From Bdellovibrio sp. CG10_big_fil_rev_8_21_14_0_10_47_8 (GTDB taxonomy: Bacteria; Bdellovibrionota; Bdellovibrionia; Bdellovibrionales; Bdellovibrionaceae), in assembly GCA_002773975.1 (NCBI GenBank), contig PEZR01000104.1:3723-27067 (forward strand): 23,345 bases of DNA. Reading direction: 5' to 3'. Positions 23,146 through 23,345 of the stretch are shown piece by piece. The translations under genes and the position numbers were made by a program. The notes beneath the pieces were generated by a model. It made no database searches, was not told the origin of the DNA, and was given only the letters and a program-made list of their open reading frames with translations. The stretch's first letter is position 1. Each line of letters starts with the position of its first letter.

Positions 23146-23345
23146 ATGAAATCGACCATCGAAAAAGTGAGTTCATTGGAAAGACGTTTGAACGTGGAGA
23201 TCCCTGCAAATGCAGTTTCAACAGCTTTTGATCAAATGTTCAAAGACATTCAAAAACAAGCCAATATAAAGGGCTTCCGACCCGGCAAAGCCCCCTTGGC
23301 CACCATCAAGAGCCTTTACAAAGACCGCGTTAAACAAGATGTTGT
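23146..23345 (+). CDS. tig: Trigger factor, N-terminal fragment (3' end outside window)
   Basis: The first 66 codons of trigger factor, the ribosome-associated peptidyl-prolyl isomerase and chaperone. The ribosome-binding signature GFRPGKAP is present in the expected place (about residues 44-51), after a typical opening (MKSTIEKVSSLERRLNVEIP). The ATG at 23146 has AAGGAG at 23136-23141. It is divergent from the ArsA-like operon with about 110 bp between them. Trigger factor is usually encoded next to clpP-clpX-lon; here they are about 10 kb apart on opposite strands. Confidence 0.95.
   Translation, partial: MKSTIEKVSSLERRLNVEIPANAVSTAFDQMFKDIQKQANIKGFRPGKAPLATIKSLYKDRVKQDV

Overview
The window looks like chromosomal DNA from a predatory deltaproteobacterium-type organism, most probably Bdellovibrio or a close relative in Bdellovibrionota. 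This is inferred from gene content, moderate GC, the transglutaminase-elicitor protein, the TPR-plus-winged-helix regulator, and a clpP-clpX-lon run beside a trigger factor gene. No 16S or other species marker is present. Most genes are on the minus strand.

Region 1 (1-5194). The 3' part of a gene for an Arg/Pro/Asp-rich repeat protein meets a Bax-inhibitor-1-type membrane protein gene at a shared bidirectional terminator. An intergenic stretch of about 0.5 kb (1529-2023) appears to hold a frameshifted gene remnant. Next come a small secreted protein, a stand-alone response regulator receiver, a TerC/Alx-type membrane protein and the membrane protease HtpX, all on the minus strand.

Region 2 (5195-6626) looks like an accessory scar. 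It holds a RAYT/Y1 transposase-like gene flanked by GC-rich hairpins, a 26-bp palindrome directly before a fragment resembling the N-terminal part of Fic proteins, tRNA-Val(UAC) with its terminator, and a fragment resembling a RelE/ParE toxin.

Region 3 (6543-13045) holds a secreted protein translationally coupled to a TPR plus OmpR-type DNA-binding protein, then lon, clpX and clpP on the minus strand. clpP starts at a GTG and is followed by clpX after 2 nt. lon and clpX each end in a recognisable terminator.

Region 4 (13222-17862) holds leucyl aminopeptidase pepA (plus strand), a POT-family peptide transporter (minus) and a secreted transglutaminase-elicitor family protein (plus). Together with Lon/ClpXP this is a protein and peptide turnover neighbourhood.

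Region 5 (17848-23345) is a tight minus-strand run: two ArsA/Get3-like ATPases, a TPR lipoprotein, a GshA-type glutamate-cysteine ligase and a membrane-anchored hypothetical protein. The first three genes are joined by a 4-bp overlap and a 0-nt junction. Divergent from this run, the 5' end of tig (trigger factor) leaves the window behind a good sigma-70-like promoter.

The observations most worth following are the asymmetric ArsA/Get3-like pair with its lipoprotein and GshA neighbours, the coupled TPR-regulator and secreted-protein pair, the scar around tRNA-Val, and the unusual ClpP-docking tripeptide of ClpX.
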